Origin: Syngnathus acus
Lineage: Eukaryota > Chordata > Actinopteri > Syngnathiformes > Syngnathidae
NCBI RefSeq assembly: GCF_901709675.1
Contig: NC_051090.1
Location: 9,746,842 to 9,810,841, forward strand
Direction: 5' to 3'
Length of the DNA stretch: 64,000 nucleotides
Each line of letters opens with the position of its first letter. Position 1 is the first letter of the stretch. The notes under the pieces are model-generated. The model saw only the letters and a program-made list of their open reading frames with translations. It was not told where the DNA came from and ran no database searches. Below, piece by piece: positions 1 to 12,638 of the stretch. Position numbers and translations under genes: made by a program.

Positions 1-59
1 ACCCACCTGGCACATTCAAAGTCCCCCGATAACTTTTCTTCCAGGCGTGACTCGCTTTT

Positions 60-470
60 TGACTCATTTTGTTCAGTCAAGCTTCCCTAAAACCAGGCCA
101 GAACTAGCAGCCAAACCAGTCTCAAAAACACCTCCACTGGTCCTCTTTCAGAAACTAATAATTGAACCAAGGCGGGAACAAGCACCTGAACAAGTTTTTT
201 TTTCTTTCCTCATTGAACTAGTCTTGTTTTTCCTAAAACCAAGCCTGGAACTAGTCTTCTCTCAAACCAACATCTGAACCAAGTCCTCTTACCTTGAACA
301 AACACCTGAACCAGACTAAACTAGTCTTCTTAGCCTAAAACCCACACCTGTTGTCTAGAGACGACTGGTTCTGGTTTGCTTTTAGGGAAGTCTGGTTCTG
401 ATATTAGTTTTAGAGAAGACAACAGACTTAGGTTTTGATTTGAGGGAATTCCAGGACTGGTCAAGATCAA
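60..470. repeat. Degenerate minisatellite that changes orientation
   Basis: Between about 60 and 330 there are loose repeats built on AACCAAGNCTGGAACTAGTC. From about 360 to 470 the reverse-complement form appears (GACTGGTTCTGG, AGTCTGGTTCTG). The array thus reads as an old, diverged inverted arrangement. No coding signal is present despite a 76-codon open frame. Confidence 0.5.
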
Positions 471-559
471 AGTTCAAGACTTGAGGTCGCCTCGTGACGC
501 CTTCCAAAGCCGCCATCTCAACGCTAATCAAAGTGTAGCGAACGTCCCCGTAAGTAACG

Positions 560-890
560 GAAGGCAGCCAGTCGACCCCCCTTTAAGAGCTTTAATCGAC
601 GGATAATTAATTCCACACACTATTGCCGACTCCCCGTATGCGCGTAGGTACAAACACACAAACAGCCGCTAACGACGCGGCCTTAATGAAACGTTGTGAA
701 TCCTTAACGAGTCCCGAAGCCTGGTGATGAATTTCATAATTATTCAGCCCCCGCACGAGCGGCGCGGGAAAGCCATCAGTCAAGGCAAATGAGTTGGCAT
801 CCATTAAGGGTTTGCGATGTCTTGTCGGGACGTTGCCTTTATTAGCTCCTTACAAGCATTGCCATAATTGAGAGCATATTTCATTTGTCT
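560..890. other. Candidate conserved non-coding element
   Basis: Complex, non-repetitive sequence with several ATTA/TAAT cores (CATAATTATT near 735-745, CCATTAAGGG near 802), no simple repeats and no usable reading frame. Texture alone suggests constrained regulatory DNA; conservation is untested. Confidence 0.25.
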
Positions 891-1160
891 CCCAGTTCAC
901 TTTACTAAATGACTGCTCGTTTTTTTCCCCTTTTTTATTTATTTATTTACAACAGGCCGCGAGCTGCTTCCTCAAGCACTGAGCCAAACTCCACCAACTT
1001 TAGCCGTCTTGCGAGATAATTAAGGGACGCAAGAACGTTCAGGATATTTTGTCAGGATCATGCGCGTCTTAGCCAAAACAACAAATCTAGCCGATCATTC
1101 GATTGAATCATCGACAGGATAATCTGGTCTAAAAACACAACTATGCAGAAGTGACAGACA

Positions 1161-1417
1161 GTTAGAGTGAAGAAACTTTGTACAATGTGGTTAGCATGGA
1201 AAAAGTTGTGGTTAGCATGAAGAAACTCCGTACGACATAGTTAGCTTGAAGGAACTTTGAACGACGTGGTTAGCATGAAGAAACTTGGTATGACAAGATT
1301 AGCGTCAAGACACGTATGGTTTGTTTAGCATGAGGAAACTTCGTACGACATAATTAGCATCCAGAAACCTTGTGTTTCGCATGAAGAAGCTTCGTATGAT
1401 GCGGTTAAGCGAGAAGC
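1161..1417. repeat. Degenerate minisatellite, unit about 30-40 bp
   Basis: Seven to eight imperfect copies of a unit resembling GTTAGCATGAAGAAACTT followed by CGTACGACATA. Copies differ by substitutions and small indels. CGTACGA in several units forms a short palindromic core. Confidence 0.75.
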
Positions 1418-3725
1418 TAGCTTTTTCAGTCCCGCTCCGCCTGCATCACCGCCATGTTTTTCTATAATTCCCGACTGCTCGCGGTCCTTATTAGACGTTA
1501 ATAAATAAGTAATTGAAACTCCAGACAGCCCAACAAAGAAATAAGTAAGAGAGAGTGAGAGAAAATGTCAGCCTTCCTTATCATCATTGAGACTTGATTG
1601 CTGTGGGATTAGAATGCAATCAGCATGGCGTCACTATGGCGACCACTGCTTTTAACTCTTTATCATTGCTGCACATCTTAATTTAACTTGGAACACTTGG
1701 GATCACTTTAGATGGGAAATTGACCAAAAAAATGAAGAAGGAAGGCAAGGGGAGGGGAAGGGGGGCGAGGGGAGAACAGACATTCTTGTTCTTTGTGTTC
1801 TATTTCAATTTAATTTGTCTTTCAGGCTGAGAAAATCAATTTATCAAGACGTGTGTGGGAAAGTGGTGGGGGAAGACTAATCTTGTCAAAATGAATGCTT
1901 GACACATTATTTGGACATCTGTGTTAGTCTCCCCCCCACACCCCCACCTCCGCTCGCCCAACCTATTTCAGGAACTTATCTTCTGTTATTTACAGCAAAA
2001 GTCGCCAGGTTGTGATTTTCTGTACTGTGGTAAAAACAAGTAAGATTTATTTTCAGGTGGCAAAATATTGTCACAGAATCTACAAATTTATAGTATTGTA
2101 GCCTCTTTTATTGAGACAATGACCGTTTACCATCAGCCATAAACATGGCCAAATAGCCCATCAAACTGGTTGCACACTCAAGCAACTGCCACGGAAGGAA
2201 GGAGTTGGTTTTGTGTGTAGGTGGAAGTTCTACCGCACACATACTCATTCAAATCCAATCACAAATCGAACAGGAGCTCGGTCACATTTGTGGTTGGCAG
2301 TCAGTGGGAGTGGAAAGATAAGACGGGCGGCCATGTCTGACCAGTAGCTTTGGTTCCTGAGCCAAACTAGGACGAAACACAGCATTAAAAATAGTGGAAT
2401 CAAAGCTGGCATGAGATGGTATCTTGTGGCATGTTTCTGTTTCAACTATTCAGAAGTTTAAGAGGAGGAAAGACGCAAAAATATTGCACATAAAAATGCC
2501 AGAAATAACGCTAAATGGACTAGCATGCTAGCTAACTTGTTAATTTGTGTTTTGACAAAATGGCAGAATTTAAACGTGTGCGAATAACACGTCACACGCA
2601 AATAGTCACTGTCGGAGCTATTTTTTGGAATTAACGGCAATATCACACTCAAGATTGTGATATATCATCACCACTGCGATTATCTACAAGCAAATTACAA
2701 TCATGATGGATTTGTTTTCAACTTTGGATGTGCCCTGTGCCGGTTCATTCACATACACAAACAGGAAGACAGCACATTTGTGTTCATCACGTGGAGCGTT
2801 GTCATCCGATGTTTCCACCACGTTAGCACTTAGCTCATACAAACAAACCACCTCCAGCCGGGTCCCGAGTCGGCTGTCGTCAGAAATCCATAATCCGCGG
2901 CCGCAATTTAATGGCTGTTTTAATGAAAGCGAGCGTTTGGGGAGATAAGAGCGACGGGCCCACTGTACGCCAATGTGCCAAACGGAAATAAGTGCAAGTG
3001 GCAAGGTCACTAATCAATAGCCAGTTAATTAATGAGTACTGCGCCACAGTATGGATTTGCAAATGCCGACCTTTTTTTTTTTTCTTTTTTGCTTCAATCG
3101 TTGAACGACGTCAGCGTGTGAAAAAAAAACCCACTCCAATGCTGATTCACCTTGAATGTCTCATTTGAGTTAAGGCAGGAAATATTTAACGTCAATGACC
3201 AACCTGCCTAAAAGACATCAGGGGAAGGAAAAGTTTGTCCAAGAACAGTGGAAAATGGAAATGAAATTTTGTTGTCATAGCGCACAAAGCAACAAAATAA
3301 ATTTTCCAGATTCGACCCGCCCAAAGAACAGCAAAATACGAAGACTGCTAGCTGGTGTCTTTGCGACTTGCTAGGCTACCATCCACCATCCAAGACATCT
3401 AAAAACTTTGACGATAATATGAGCTACAGTACATTTCTGTAAAAACATCCTCGACGATTTAGCGTCTGATCAAGCTAATATCCAGAACGTATAGTATCGC
3501 GGGTTTAAAAAAAAAAGCATTTCAAAAAGTTAGTGCGAGATGACGCAGAATTCATGCAGCTGAAGGAGAAGATTAAAAAAAAAAAAAAAGCAGCAGAAAT
3601 TAAGTCGTGATTACAATTACAGGACATGACACTTAGCTGATTTGAAACCAAATTTGACAAAGGCCGTCAATGGCGTCAATGGCGCCTTGCTCGCCAGATC
3701 CCCAATCAAAAGTTTGCCGGGTATA
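1418..3725. other. Non-coding stretch without a recognisable gene
   Basis: No conserved protein frame was found. It holds a purine-rich run near 1730-1780, homopolymer A/T tracts near 3070-3130 and 3575-3590, and otherwise mixed sequence. The part at about 2700-3010 is more complex in texture and could be regulatory. Confidence 0.4.
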
Positions 3726-3729
3726 ATTT

Positions 3730-4035
3730 GACGCAATCACATTTCTCCACAGTCATCCAGCGCAATCAGGTAATCAGAGGGAAGCATTAACAAGACAAAT
3801 GGAGTTGGAAAAAGTGGGTGCGCTCTGTTTGCTGGAACTTCCAACTGAGAAGCCCCCCCACCCCCCGATCCCGGACCCCCCGCCCCTCCGCCTGATTACC
3901 CCTATCACCCTCATACGGCGCCGCCCCACCGCCGCCATGTTGGCTGCTGATTGACTTGTGCGTAAAAAGTCGGCAGGTAAATTATTACTCTTTGGGGCCA
4001 TTGGTGTCAAGTGATTAGTTGGCGCTGTTTCTGAC
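3730..4035. other. Candidate conserved non-coding element
   Basis: Non-repetitive blocks rich in AATCAG, TGATTA and ATTA cores flank a C-rich run at about 3850-3890. There is no convincing reading frame. Regulatory function is inferred from texture only. Confidence 0.25.
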
Positions 4036-4444
4036 AAAACCTCGTCGGCTCGTTACGAGCGGTTCGCCACCTCTACCTTGACGTCTGATTGACTCGCTTG
4101 CTTCCGGACAACACGGCGAAGTTTATTTTACATCGAATGGCCAAGTGGCGCCTTTTAACTACTTGGAATATCAGATGATATCCCTTCTCGCGTGAACGAC
4201 AAACACTTTGGAGTTTCCTCAACAGCAAAACCAATTAACTGACAGAAATAATTGTAAACAATTAAATAATAATCGTTTAAGTGACAGGTGTTAGTGAGTG
4301 AGCAAACTAACAGAAAACGTTTTACGCCCTAATCTCGGGAGGCCTTCTCCTAGGTTGGTAGGGGACACCCTCTCAATGCTCACTCTAGATTTTCTTTAAT
4401 TCTCAAATTTAAAAAAAAAAAAAGAAGAGGAGGACGTGAGTACA

Positions 4445-4625
4445 ACAAAGGCGGCGAGCAAAGCGTAATGGGCTCTCTGTTTGGCTGTGGGGCTCTTTAC
4501 AGCCATTCTAATTAAGGCCATCCAGAAACAAAGAAGCTGGATTGAGGCACTTTCTCATCAGAGTCTCTCCATGAGCCTCTTTTGTCATGAACACACAGCC
4601 AATTACAAAGCTCCACAATGGGTGA
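4445..4625. other. Candidate conserved non-coding element (one of the strongest by texture)
   Basis: About 180 bp of even, non-repetitive sequence with a homeodomain core TAATTA at 4509-4514, bounded downstream by a TG microsatellite (4638-4664). This is the compositional style of vertebrate developmental enhancers. Cross-species alignment would decide. Confidence 0.35.
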
Positions 4626-7010
4626 GCGGGGAGGTGCCGAGTGTGTGTGTGCGTGTGTGTGTGTTGGGGGGGGATGCTGAAGGAGCCCCCGTCAAGACTG
4701 CACAGATCGAAAACCTCCAAAAGACTCCCGTGACATTGTAGTAAACACTTAAATACTCCCCGAAACGTTCCCACATTCAGTTCAAAGACAACTTTTTGAC
4801 TCACTCGTCAACGATAGGTACGAAAACATGCTAGGTTAATCAAATCTTATCGTAAACATCGAAGAATTTGGTGTAGCTGAAAATGTGGCTTCTGAAAAGT
4901 TCCATAGGAACCTTTTATTTCAACTATAACGCTTGCTATACTAACACTAGCCACAAGAGGACTGTTTCCTCAATTAGACTTTTTAATTATGATGACGAAA
5001 CTATTGGAGGCGGGGCTTGTAGACCCAACACGAAACCCTCCAGAGATGTGCCATTGATGACACAATTAGCAGCCAAAGTCAACGCGCTGTTGGCGGCACC
5101 TTGATTCTGTACCCAAACCTCAAAAACAACCTTGGAGCCAAAGTCAAGACAAGCACTTCTTTCATTTCCTCTGCACCCCCGGGCCGTCGTAATCCCCCGA
5201 AAAAAACGTGTCGCGCGGGCGGTCCGAGCAAACACAGATGGGCTCGACGCTCCCCGTCGATGTTGACATTCGGCCGCCGACACGCAATGAGAGGAAACAA
5301 AGTCATCGCCGACACCGTCTAAAGTCTGACAAATGAACGAGCGCAAACTAGTCGTTCTTGGAGACATTTGCAAGTACAACGCGGGGCAACAATTTTGATT
5401 ATAAATCACAAAAGTAGGCATAGACAACGGCATCGAGCGATTGTGGACGTTCCCCCGAGCATGAAGGCCTAACTACCCGCGGACAAGCGTGGCTTCATCA
5501 ATCTGGTCAAAATGGCGCGGCGGGACGGCGACGGCGGGGCGGGAGGACGCTTGCCCCGACAGTCACGGTCAGGTGGCTCAATCTGTCAATCAGACACCAG
5601 ATTTACCAACGCAAAGCTCGGCTGGGTTTATGAAATACGGTGACCGTATGCCGTCACGGTCACGAGAGAAGACAGCAAAAACTGACAACAGAGAAAGAAG
5701 TGAACAGGGAAACAACAATCAAAGACTGTGATGCATTCATGAATTGTGGGAAATATGAAAACTGCCTACAAAATGAGCAAACTCAATCACAAATCCTGCT
5801 CGTCTTTTGCCCGCACGTTGTCGACCTGTTTGCGGACAAGAGAGTAGCGACTCGTTTGAGCTGGACTGGGAAGAAAACAAGACTTTCTTTCATAAATAAA
5901 GAAACACGAGATGGCGGCTAATGTGGTGCAAATGTGCGACGTTAGTCGAGGGAAGAGGCAAGCCTTTGTTAGCCGCTTCCTGGCTGACAGGAAACGAGGG
6001 ACGCGCTCACGTTTTTGATCACGGCCTGCTGACGGACGAAAATGGGGGATCACAGAAGATCATAGTGGCGCTCGATGACAACAGGCCAATTTGGACGTCC
6101 CGGCGCTTCTGCTCGCGAGCCAAAATCTGTCTGAGAATCCTGGGAACGTTGCGAAGCCGCACGCGTGTTCCCACTGGCTCAAAAGCAGCATAGACGAAAT
6201 GAAACAGGAATTTGGACAGGCAAAAACAAACGATGACTATTCTTGCAATAATAATCCCACCCATTTAAAATAGAGCTTTGACGTCTATAGTCGTCAATGG
6301 TAGTGAATGAGTTACTCTTACGTACAAAACCTTTTTTTCAGAAAAAATACAGCTATTGTCACGGTCTGCAAAATACTGACATTGGTAACGTGAACAATTT
6401 CTGTCAGGTAATTTCGGATGCCGTGCGACCAGACCAGAAAAACAAGACATTCCAAAGTGTCCGTTTCAGCGGCAGATTAGCCGGCCAAAAGTAAAACAAC
6501 GGCCAGCGCGCTAACAAAAGCGTTCTCGCCCGCCCGCTCATGCCTTGAAGCAGGCACATCTGCAAGTCATCCACAGCTCCAGGTGGGACGCGCCGGCCCG
6601 CTCGCTACACTGCACACTTTGCAGCGTTAATGCATAGCAAACACGCTGTGGCCTTTGAGGTGCACGGCTAGTGTTTCCCCCGACGTTATTGAATTAAACA
6701 ATCGAAAGCCGTCTCCGTGTTTTGCTTTGCTTTTCATTACGGGACGTTACCTTGCCGACGCGCAAGTCCTCCTCCTGCTCCACCTCCTCCTCTTTTGTGT
6801 TTTCTGAAAAGTCATCATGGCCAGTATTTTCTTCCTACAGTATGGAAAATGGATTGAGGAGAAATGCAGTTAGTTTAGTTTGAACATTTTTTGTCATATT
6901 AAAAGTTTTTATATCAAATTCTTGAAATACTGTCTAGTAATTATATTTCAAGAATATAGTTGCATTTTTTTCCAAAATTAAAAATTAAACAGTTTTTGGA
7001 GAAACTAAAG
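4626..7010. other. Non-coding stretch without a recognisable gene
   Basis: Several overlapping open frames on both strands (for example 4987-5433 minus) have no recognisable domains and overlap one another. Features seen are the TG repeat at 4638-4664 and a 12-bp-stem inverted repeat (arms 6918-6929 and 6944-6955, ATTCTTGAAATA). Confidence 0.45.
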
Positions 7011-7012
7011 TA

Positions 7013-7344
7013 CAGTAATCCCTCGTTTATCGCGGATAATTGGTTCCAAAACCCCCCCGCAATAAGTGAAATTCACGAAGTACGGTCACCAACAAGATGT
7101 ACTGGGCAGGCTAACGAGTTAGCAGAAAGATGCTAATTCGCGATTGTGATAACACGCGAAAACGGACTTCTAAACGAATGTAAACGAACATTTGGAGCAA
7201 TACTACATTGTCCTAAAGGTTAGACACGTTTCCTCAATTTAGAAGTTTTATTTTGACTTTTAAATTCTTTTTTTAATTTGGAAAAAAAATCCGCGATGTA
7301 GTGAAGCCGCGATAAACAAAATGCGAAGTAGCGAGGGATCACTT
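7013..7344. mobile_element. Tigger/pogo-like MITE, 332 bp, with TA target duplication
   Basis: The left end is CAGTAATCCCTCG followed by TTTATCGCGG and ATTGGTTCC; the right end is the complementary CGCGAAGTAGCGAGGGATCACTT form. TA flanks both sides (7011-7012 and 7345-7346). The TIR style CAGTNNTCCCTCG with ATTGGTTCC is that of Tigger/pogo-type Tc1-mariner elements. There is no transposase frame, so it is non-autonomous. It sits inside a degraded AT-rich repeat. Confidence 0.85.
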
Positions 7345-7620
7345 TATTCCCATAATATTACTCTTTCTCTGTAAAAAAAAAAAAGAGACAGTTTTATGGT
7401 AATATTAACTGTTTAAAAAAATCTGACTCCATTATGATAATATTCTACCTTTTTAGAATAAAATTGTACTTCCAGGGACAAAAAAGTGGCATAATAATAC
7501 AAAATTAAAGTCATATTTTCCATCATATAAAATCAGTTTCCCTCAATATACATTCAGTGACCAAAACATTAGGTACACTTCACAATCTAACAAAATTGAT
7601 AAAGTGGGATCATGGAAATC
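7345..7620. repeat. Degraded AT-rich repeat and a fragment of a fish interspersed repeat
   Basis: From 7347 to 7540 the sequence alternates runs such as CATAATATTACT and AATATTAACT, a decayed AT-rich repeat interrupted on its left by the MITE. At 7555-7600 GTGACCAAAACATTAGGTAC resembles the end of an interspersed repeat I recall from other teleosts. The family name is uncertain. Confidence 0.4.
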
Positions 7621-8639
7621 CCTCCGACCGATGGAGTAGGCAGCCAAATCAACGATCAGCCTCCATTACAAAACAAAAAAATCTGCTTATGCGCATCACG
7701 TATTTCATATCGGGCAGATTATTATTCCAATTTATCTGCAAGGATTGGCTCCATCGCCACGGAATGCATTCAAAATCTGAAAGGAGGGTGCGACCATGGT
7801 CTAAATTTATTGAGGATACCAAAAAATTGCCACTTTGTGTCATCCTTGAACAAAAAGTCAGCTTTTAAAAAAGTTCCACAGCTGACGTTTCACTCACGCT
7901 CTTGTGTTCAGGCCAGTTAGTGACAACAAAATCAAAACAAAAAACCCACAAAAACTTTTGTGCTGGAACTGAGGTCCTAGCAAAACTTGTTTTTGTGTGT
8001 TCACACACAGGACTCCACCAGGGAATTACTGGAGGGGAGAAAAAAAATCCTGATTAAAAAAAAAGAACGTAGGAGGAAATCCAGAGTGGGGATATCGTAA
8101 TGAGTTCCACCTGTTTCCTTGAAGCCGGCTCCAGTTTCCCTGTACAAACGCATGCAGATTAGCCATCAAAGACCCTCGCCGCCGCCGCCACCACCACTCA
8201 ATGGGCCCTTTGTTGCCCGCTGTCAGGAGGGAGGAGGCGTGGTGGGCCGCACCAGAGGAGGAAACACAAACAGGCCGCGTGGAAGCGCACTTACAGTGCA
8301 GGCAGGACTCGGCAAGTCTGACAAGTCATGACACGAAAAGTCAACCGAGTGGCCACGTTGAGGTCATGTTGAACATCGCAAGGTTGTCAAAGACCAAGCA
8401 TGCCTGAGTGAAATCAAACTCGAAGAAGCCATTTTGGATGAATTCCATTCCTCGTTCTTTAAATGATTAAATGCAAATGTGTTGGAATGAAAAATTAACG
8501 ACGACTGAACTGGCCTAAGGCAGCTTTTCTCTCCCATGTCGCAAAAAAGAGAAGACAGATGGGTGACACGAAACGGCAAAGTTTTTTTTCTGCCTACGTG
8601 AAGTTTAGCGAACATGACGAGAACTGGCCCCGTTCTCAC

Positions 8640-9180
8640 CACTGCGACAAGTTCCTGATTAGATGATTAGTAGAATCATTTAAGGTCGCCACAGAGGAAG
8701 GACACCGGCACTATGCGGTGTCATGGAATGCATCTCGCCAAGAGTACCAAGGAGGCTGAGAGAGGGAGAGCCCGTTCGGCATTCAGGCGCTAATTAGAAA
8801 AATTAGATCTATGAAAGGCGGCGAGTGATCAAGGCCTTCAGCCTGCGCTTGTGTCGTTCTGCAACGGCACAAAGAGCAGGCAACAATGAGGCGGAATGGA
8901 GGAGACGGGACGGCGGGGGGATAGCAGATAAATAATTTAATCCATTATCTGCTCTGCAAAGCTCATCAGCACCGACACACAATGGATTCAATTGCTGATT
9001 CTCCGCCAGCCTCCAGCAGGACGAGCAAATGGGGGGGGACAACAGAATAGTAGAAGAGCAGCAGCAGTGTTGGGTGTCTTCTTCCGCCAAGGTCAAACGA
9101 CAATAGAGCAATCTAATTAAGAGTTTCCCGCACGGGGTCAGCCTCGCCGCACAGGCTCGTATTGTCCATTAGCTATTACA
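8640..9180. other. Candidate conserved non-coding block
   Basis: Several homeodomain-type cores (GATTAGATGATTAG near 8656, GCTAATTAG near 8790, CTAATTAAG near 9113), GATA-like sites and no simple repeats over about 540 bp. The minus-strand 100-codon frame here has no recognisable domain. A regulatory role is inferred only. Confidence 0.3.
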
Positions 9181-9649
9181 TCATGTCCCGCCTGTCAGGG
9201 AATGACAGATGCTTATTAAATGCCCCCCCCCCCCCCACCACCCTTTTTCCTCCACCGCGTTAATTGATAAGTGTTTCCGTAAAGTCGTTCGGTTTGTATA
9301 CGCCAACGTTTCTTTTGCTGCAAACCGACGCGGTAAAATGAGACATAGAAATCGAAATACAGTGGAGTTATTACCAGATTGGTTGCTTTGTAACAAGGCA
9401 ACTTGCTAAAAAGCGAGGTTGTTAAGTAGCTGCCAGCTTGGTTGCAAAGTAAGTCGGCTCGCCACCATGTTAATGACATAGCTTCCTGACAAGCTACTAG
9501 CTACCAGGACTTAGCTAACTAGAAACTAAGTGATATCGGATACGAGTCGCTTGAACATCCAAAATGGGAACTATGACGTCAGCAGATAATCAAATGATTA
9601 GTCTACTGATGCTAGCATTTAGCTCAGTACTGCTTAAGTGCAGCCTTAG

Positions 9650-9990
9650 CATAGGCAGCCATTAATCCTATTGGGGGCCTTTAATGTGCATCAGACCAGA
9701 AGGCAAGTATCCATTAAGGGATGAATTTGGCCCAGCTTTATGATGGCGTCCATCATCTTTTTCCCCCCTCCCCGGCTCCATCCATCATCTGCACCGAGGC
9801 TTTCTTGGCCCGCTGCCTCCGACACGCCGGCTTCCATTTTGCCTCCCGTTCGGATGCATTTGCATAAAACACAAGTCGTACACGCCACCCGGCGACCTAT
9901 CCAGCGACCGGTCGGCGGTCCCCTTTGGCCACGCGGGGGCCCGACAAGCTGTCTCAGATCTGCTCTGTTTGCTTTATGGAGCAAGAAAAA
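9650..9990. other. Candidate conserved non-coding element
   Basis: Mixed-composition block with CATTAATCC, CCTTTAATG and CCATTAAGG motifs near the left side and a GC-rich right half. Two overlapping 106-codon frames, one per strand, look like composition artefacts. Confidence 0.25.
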
Positions 9991-10019
9991 CTCGCAGTGT
10001 GAAGACTGCACACAGAGGA

Positions 10020-11380
10020 CAAAAAAAAAAAAGAGAGAGATTTTTTTTCACTTTAAATGAGGCATTAAATTCCATGAAATATATTGTAAGGACTATTGGA
10101 TCACACTCAATTATCCTGTATAATCGCTTACACACATTTATGTAACATTGAGATATGACGTTGATGACAGTCACCAAGACAAGAGGAGCCATCTGAACAC
10201 TCTGAGACCATGACGGACGTACAATCTGATGAGTTGTTGTCACCCATGGCGCTTGTATCATGTTGTTTTAACTGGTTTATAGAATAAAACAACTGCATCA
10301 ATGTTTGAGGTGTCACAAAAATGAATATTGACATAGATCTCACTGTTCTGCTTCTAGTATTCTTTCTTTCTGGGAAAAACATCTGAGTTTTGTCAAACTT
10401 TGTCCTACTGCTGATGACTAAATAACGGAGATGGATGGAATAAAACTTTTTTTCCTGATGGAGGAAGGCAGCCTACTCTTTCACTTGTTAGATTTGATGT
10501 AAATTGTAGAACATTCTGTGGGTCCTGTAAAACGCGTCTAAGATGTCTGGCACTCCGCGGATTTTTCTTTGTTGAAAATGGCTGGCAAAGACTGAGTTTA
10601 TAAAAAATGAATACTATTTGGCAAATTAGACCTATATGCACGAACAGAGCTAAAATGTCTTACAATCAATTGTCACAAAATGTCCCTGGTATGAAAGTGC
10701 GACTTAAAATAATCCAGATAGCGTGTGTTGACCAAAAAAAAAAAAAGGTCCTTAAAGTGAGATAAAGCGTAATGGAGAACATTAGTGCTCATGTTGGAGA
10801 GTTTCGTCATTATTTTATATATTTTTTTCAGTCTGGTCACAGAACATTCTCCCAATTCTACGCCAGTGGTATCATTACACGCAAAGCGGCGGAACAAATT
10901 GTCCGAGACCAAGTGAGAGTATTTACGTCCAAGTGAGCCTAATGGCGTCATTTGTGGCGCTGATGCTAATGCGGCCATTAGCGTGTTCCATTGGGCTGAG
11001 CTCAGGTGCATTCGGGGGAACTCGCTGAACCTTCGCGGGCCAGAATGAAGAGCAACTCTGTAGGCAGAAGCATGTCGACTTCTAGTGGCCAAAATCAAAA
11101 CAGCATTTTTTTTAACACTGATGAACATTGTGAAATTACATGAACACATTGGGGTGTCCATTACTGCTAAATTAATTTCAAATACGATGCCCAGTCACTT
11201 CTTCAGTATACAACAAAAACAAAAATTGCTGTACCAATACTTTTGCAGGGAAATGTAGCCGTCAACTTATTGACTGACGTGCATGAAGGGAAAAAAAAAT
11301 ATTTGGCCTTATTTTAATGCAAGCAAAAAGCAGCTTGTTGTTGACCGAAGTAGCCTTGAAACAGCGATTGAATTGGCTGT
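10020..11380. other. Non-coding stretch without a recognisable gene
   Basis: The longest frame, 162 codons on the minus strand at 10673-11161, shows no recognisable domain, no signal peptide and low-complexity phenylalanine runs from homopolymers. Nothing else stands out. Confidence 0.4.
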
Positions 11381-11384
11381 AAAT

Positions 11385-11535
11385 GTTTTGTTCCTAATTA
11401 ACCTTCAAGCTCCTCAGCCACAATCAATGAAGTTTTCCCCTCTAATTGAGATATAGTAATTATCAGACTGTATTCATCTGCTTAATGAAACACTGTTCCA
11501 ATGCGCCTGCGGCAAAAAGCTTAATTGAGCCCCCC
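11385..11535. other. Candidate conserved non-coding element
   Basis: Cluster of CTAATTAACC, CTCTAATTGAG, GTAATTATC and CTTAATTGAG within about 150 bp, ending at a C-run. Dense homeodomain-type cores make this a plausible enhancer; untested. Confidence 0.3.
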
Positions 11536-11904
11536 CCCCTCCTGATATGGGCCGAACTTTCCCTTTTCAGCGTGTGTGCGTGTGTGTGTGTCCGCAGCCT
11601 CAAAGTGGTGAACGGGCGCCACGGACCGCCGGAGCGTGAAACTCACTGAGCGGACATCTCGCTGTGGATCATCCTTCCTGTGAGATGCATTTGAGGGTTC
11701 TTGCTGGTCAAGTGCACCCTGATGACTGACATGCAGACATTATTGTGTGACACTCTTGAGGCGTGAGGGACAAAATGAAATGAAAAGCAGTATTAGGCTG
11801 GATTGAAGGGGGGAGAAAACAACGAGATTTACCATATAAACCTGAAGAATGTCACAATCCTATTCCTGAAATAATCAGGGTAATAAAAACATCAAGGACA
11901 AGAA

Positions 11905-12094
11905 TTGAAGGTAGGTGTTTATGTCTGAAACGTACGTGGATGAGGAGAAATACAAAAAAAGCGATTGTTTTGAGTGCCAACGCAACAGAAAAGATTTGAA
12001 GATAGGTGTTTATGTCTGAAACGCACGTGGACGAGGAGAAATACAAAAAAGAAAAAAAAAAGTGTTTGTTTTGAGTGCCAACGCAACAGAAAAC
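11905..12094. repeat. Tandem duplication, two copies of about 91-99 bp
   Basis: Copy 1 (11905-11995) and copy 2 (11996-12094) share AGGTGTTTATGTCTGAAACG, ACGTGGAYGAGGAGAAATAC and TGAGTGCCAACGCAACAGAA with few differences. The second is longer because of an A-run. It lies 0.5 kb past the hs2st1 stop. Confidence 0.85.
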
Positions 12095-12638
12095 TGTGCT
12101 AATATTACTAATCCTCATAAAAGGCACATTCAGTTGTACAAGCTCGCAGTTCGCCATCATCGGTGACGCTAGACAAAAGTATTGGGACAGAGAACCCCCC
12201 AATCATTCAAAGACGACGGCAAAGGTTTCAGTTGATTAAAACGTTTCGGGTTGGGTGCCAGATATCATCTAGCAAAGCTCGTGGCGATGCCACGTCCGCA
12301 ATTGCTGTCCCAATACTTCTGCCCACACGTCACAAAGTTGTGCAAGTGACCCATTGGGACATCTATGTGGTTCTATGTGAAATTGCTGGACTGACAAGCA
12401 GTTAGTACACAGTCCCACCACTGTCTTTGAAATCTTGCTGTAAACAAGCACGAGAAATGTCGCGTACGAAACCAATCCTCATCGGTTGGGTGAGCTCAGC
12501 AGTCAATTGAAAGGTGCTCGCTGACTCAAAAGTCGCTTTTCAGTCCCGATTGAGCCCATCGTGAAAAACCCACCACCACTATTACCTGTTAAAAGTCCTG
12601 GAATCCAGCATGTGCGTGTGGATTCGCCCTTGCGTTTC

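Noticed and set aside
4987-5433. 148-codon minus-strand frame
   Set aside because: Overlaps several frames on both strands and shows no recognisable motif.
10673-11161. 162-codon minus-strand frame
   Set aside because: No domain, signal or splice context; length is not surprising in 64 kb of mixed DNA.
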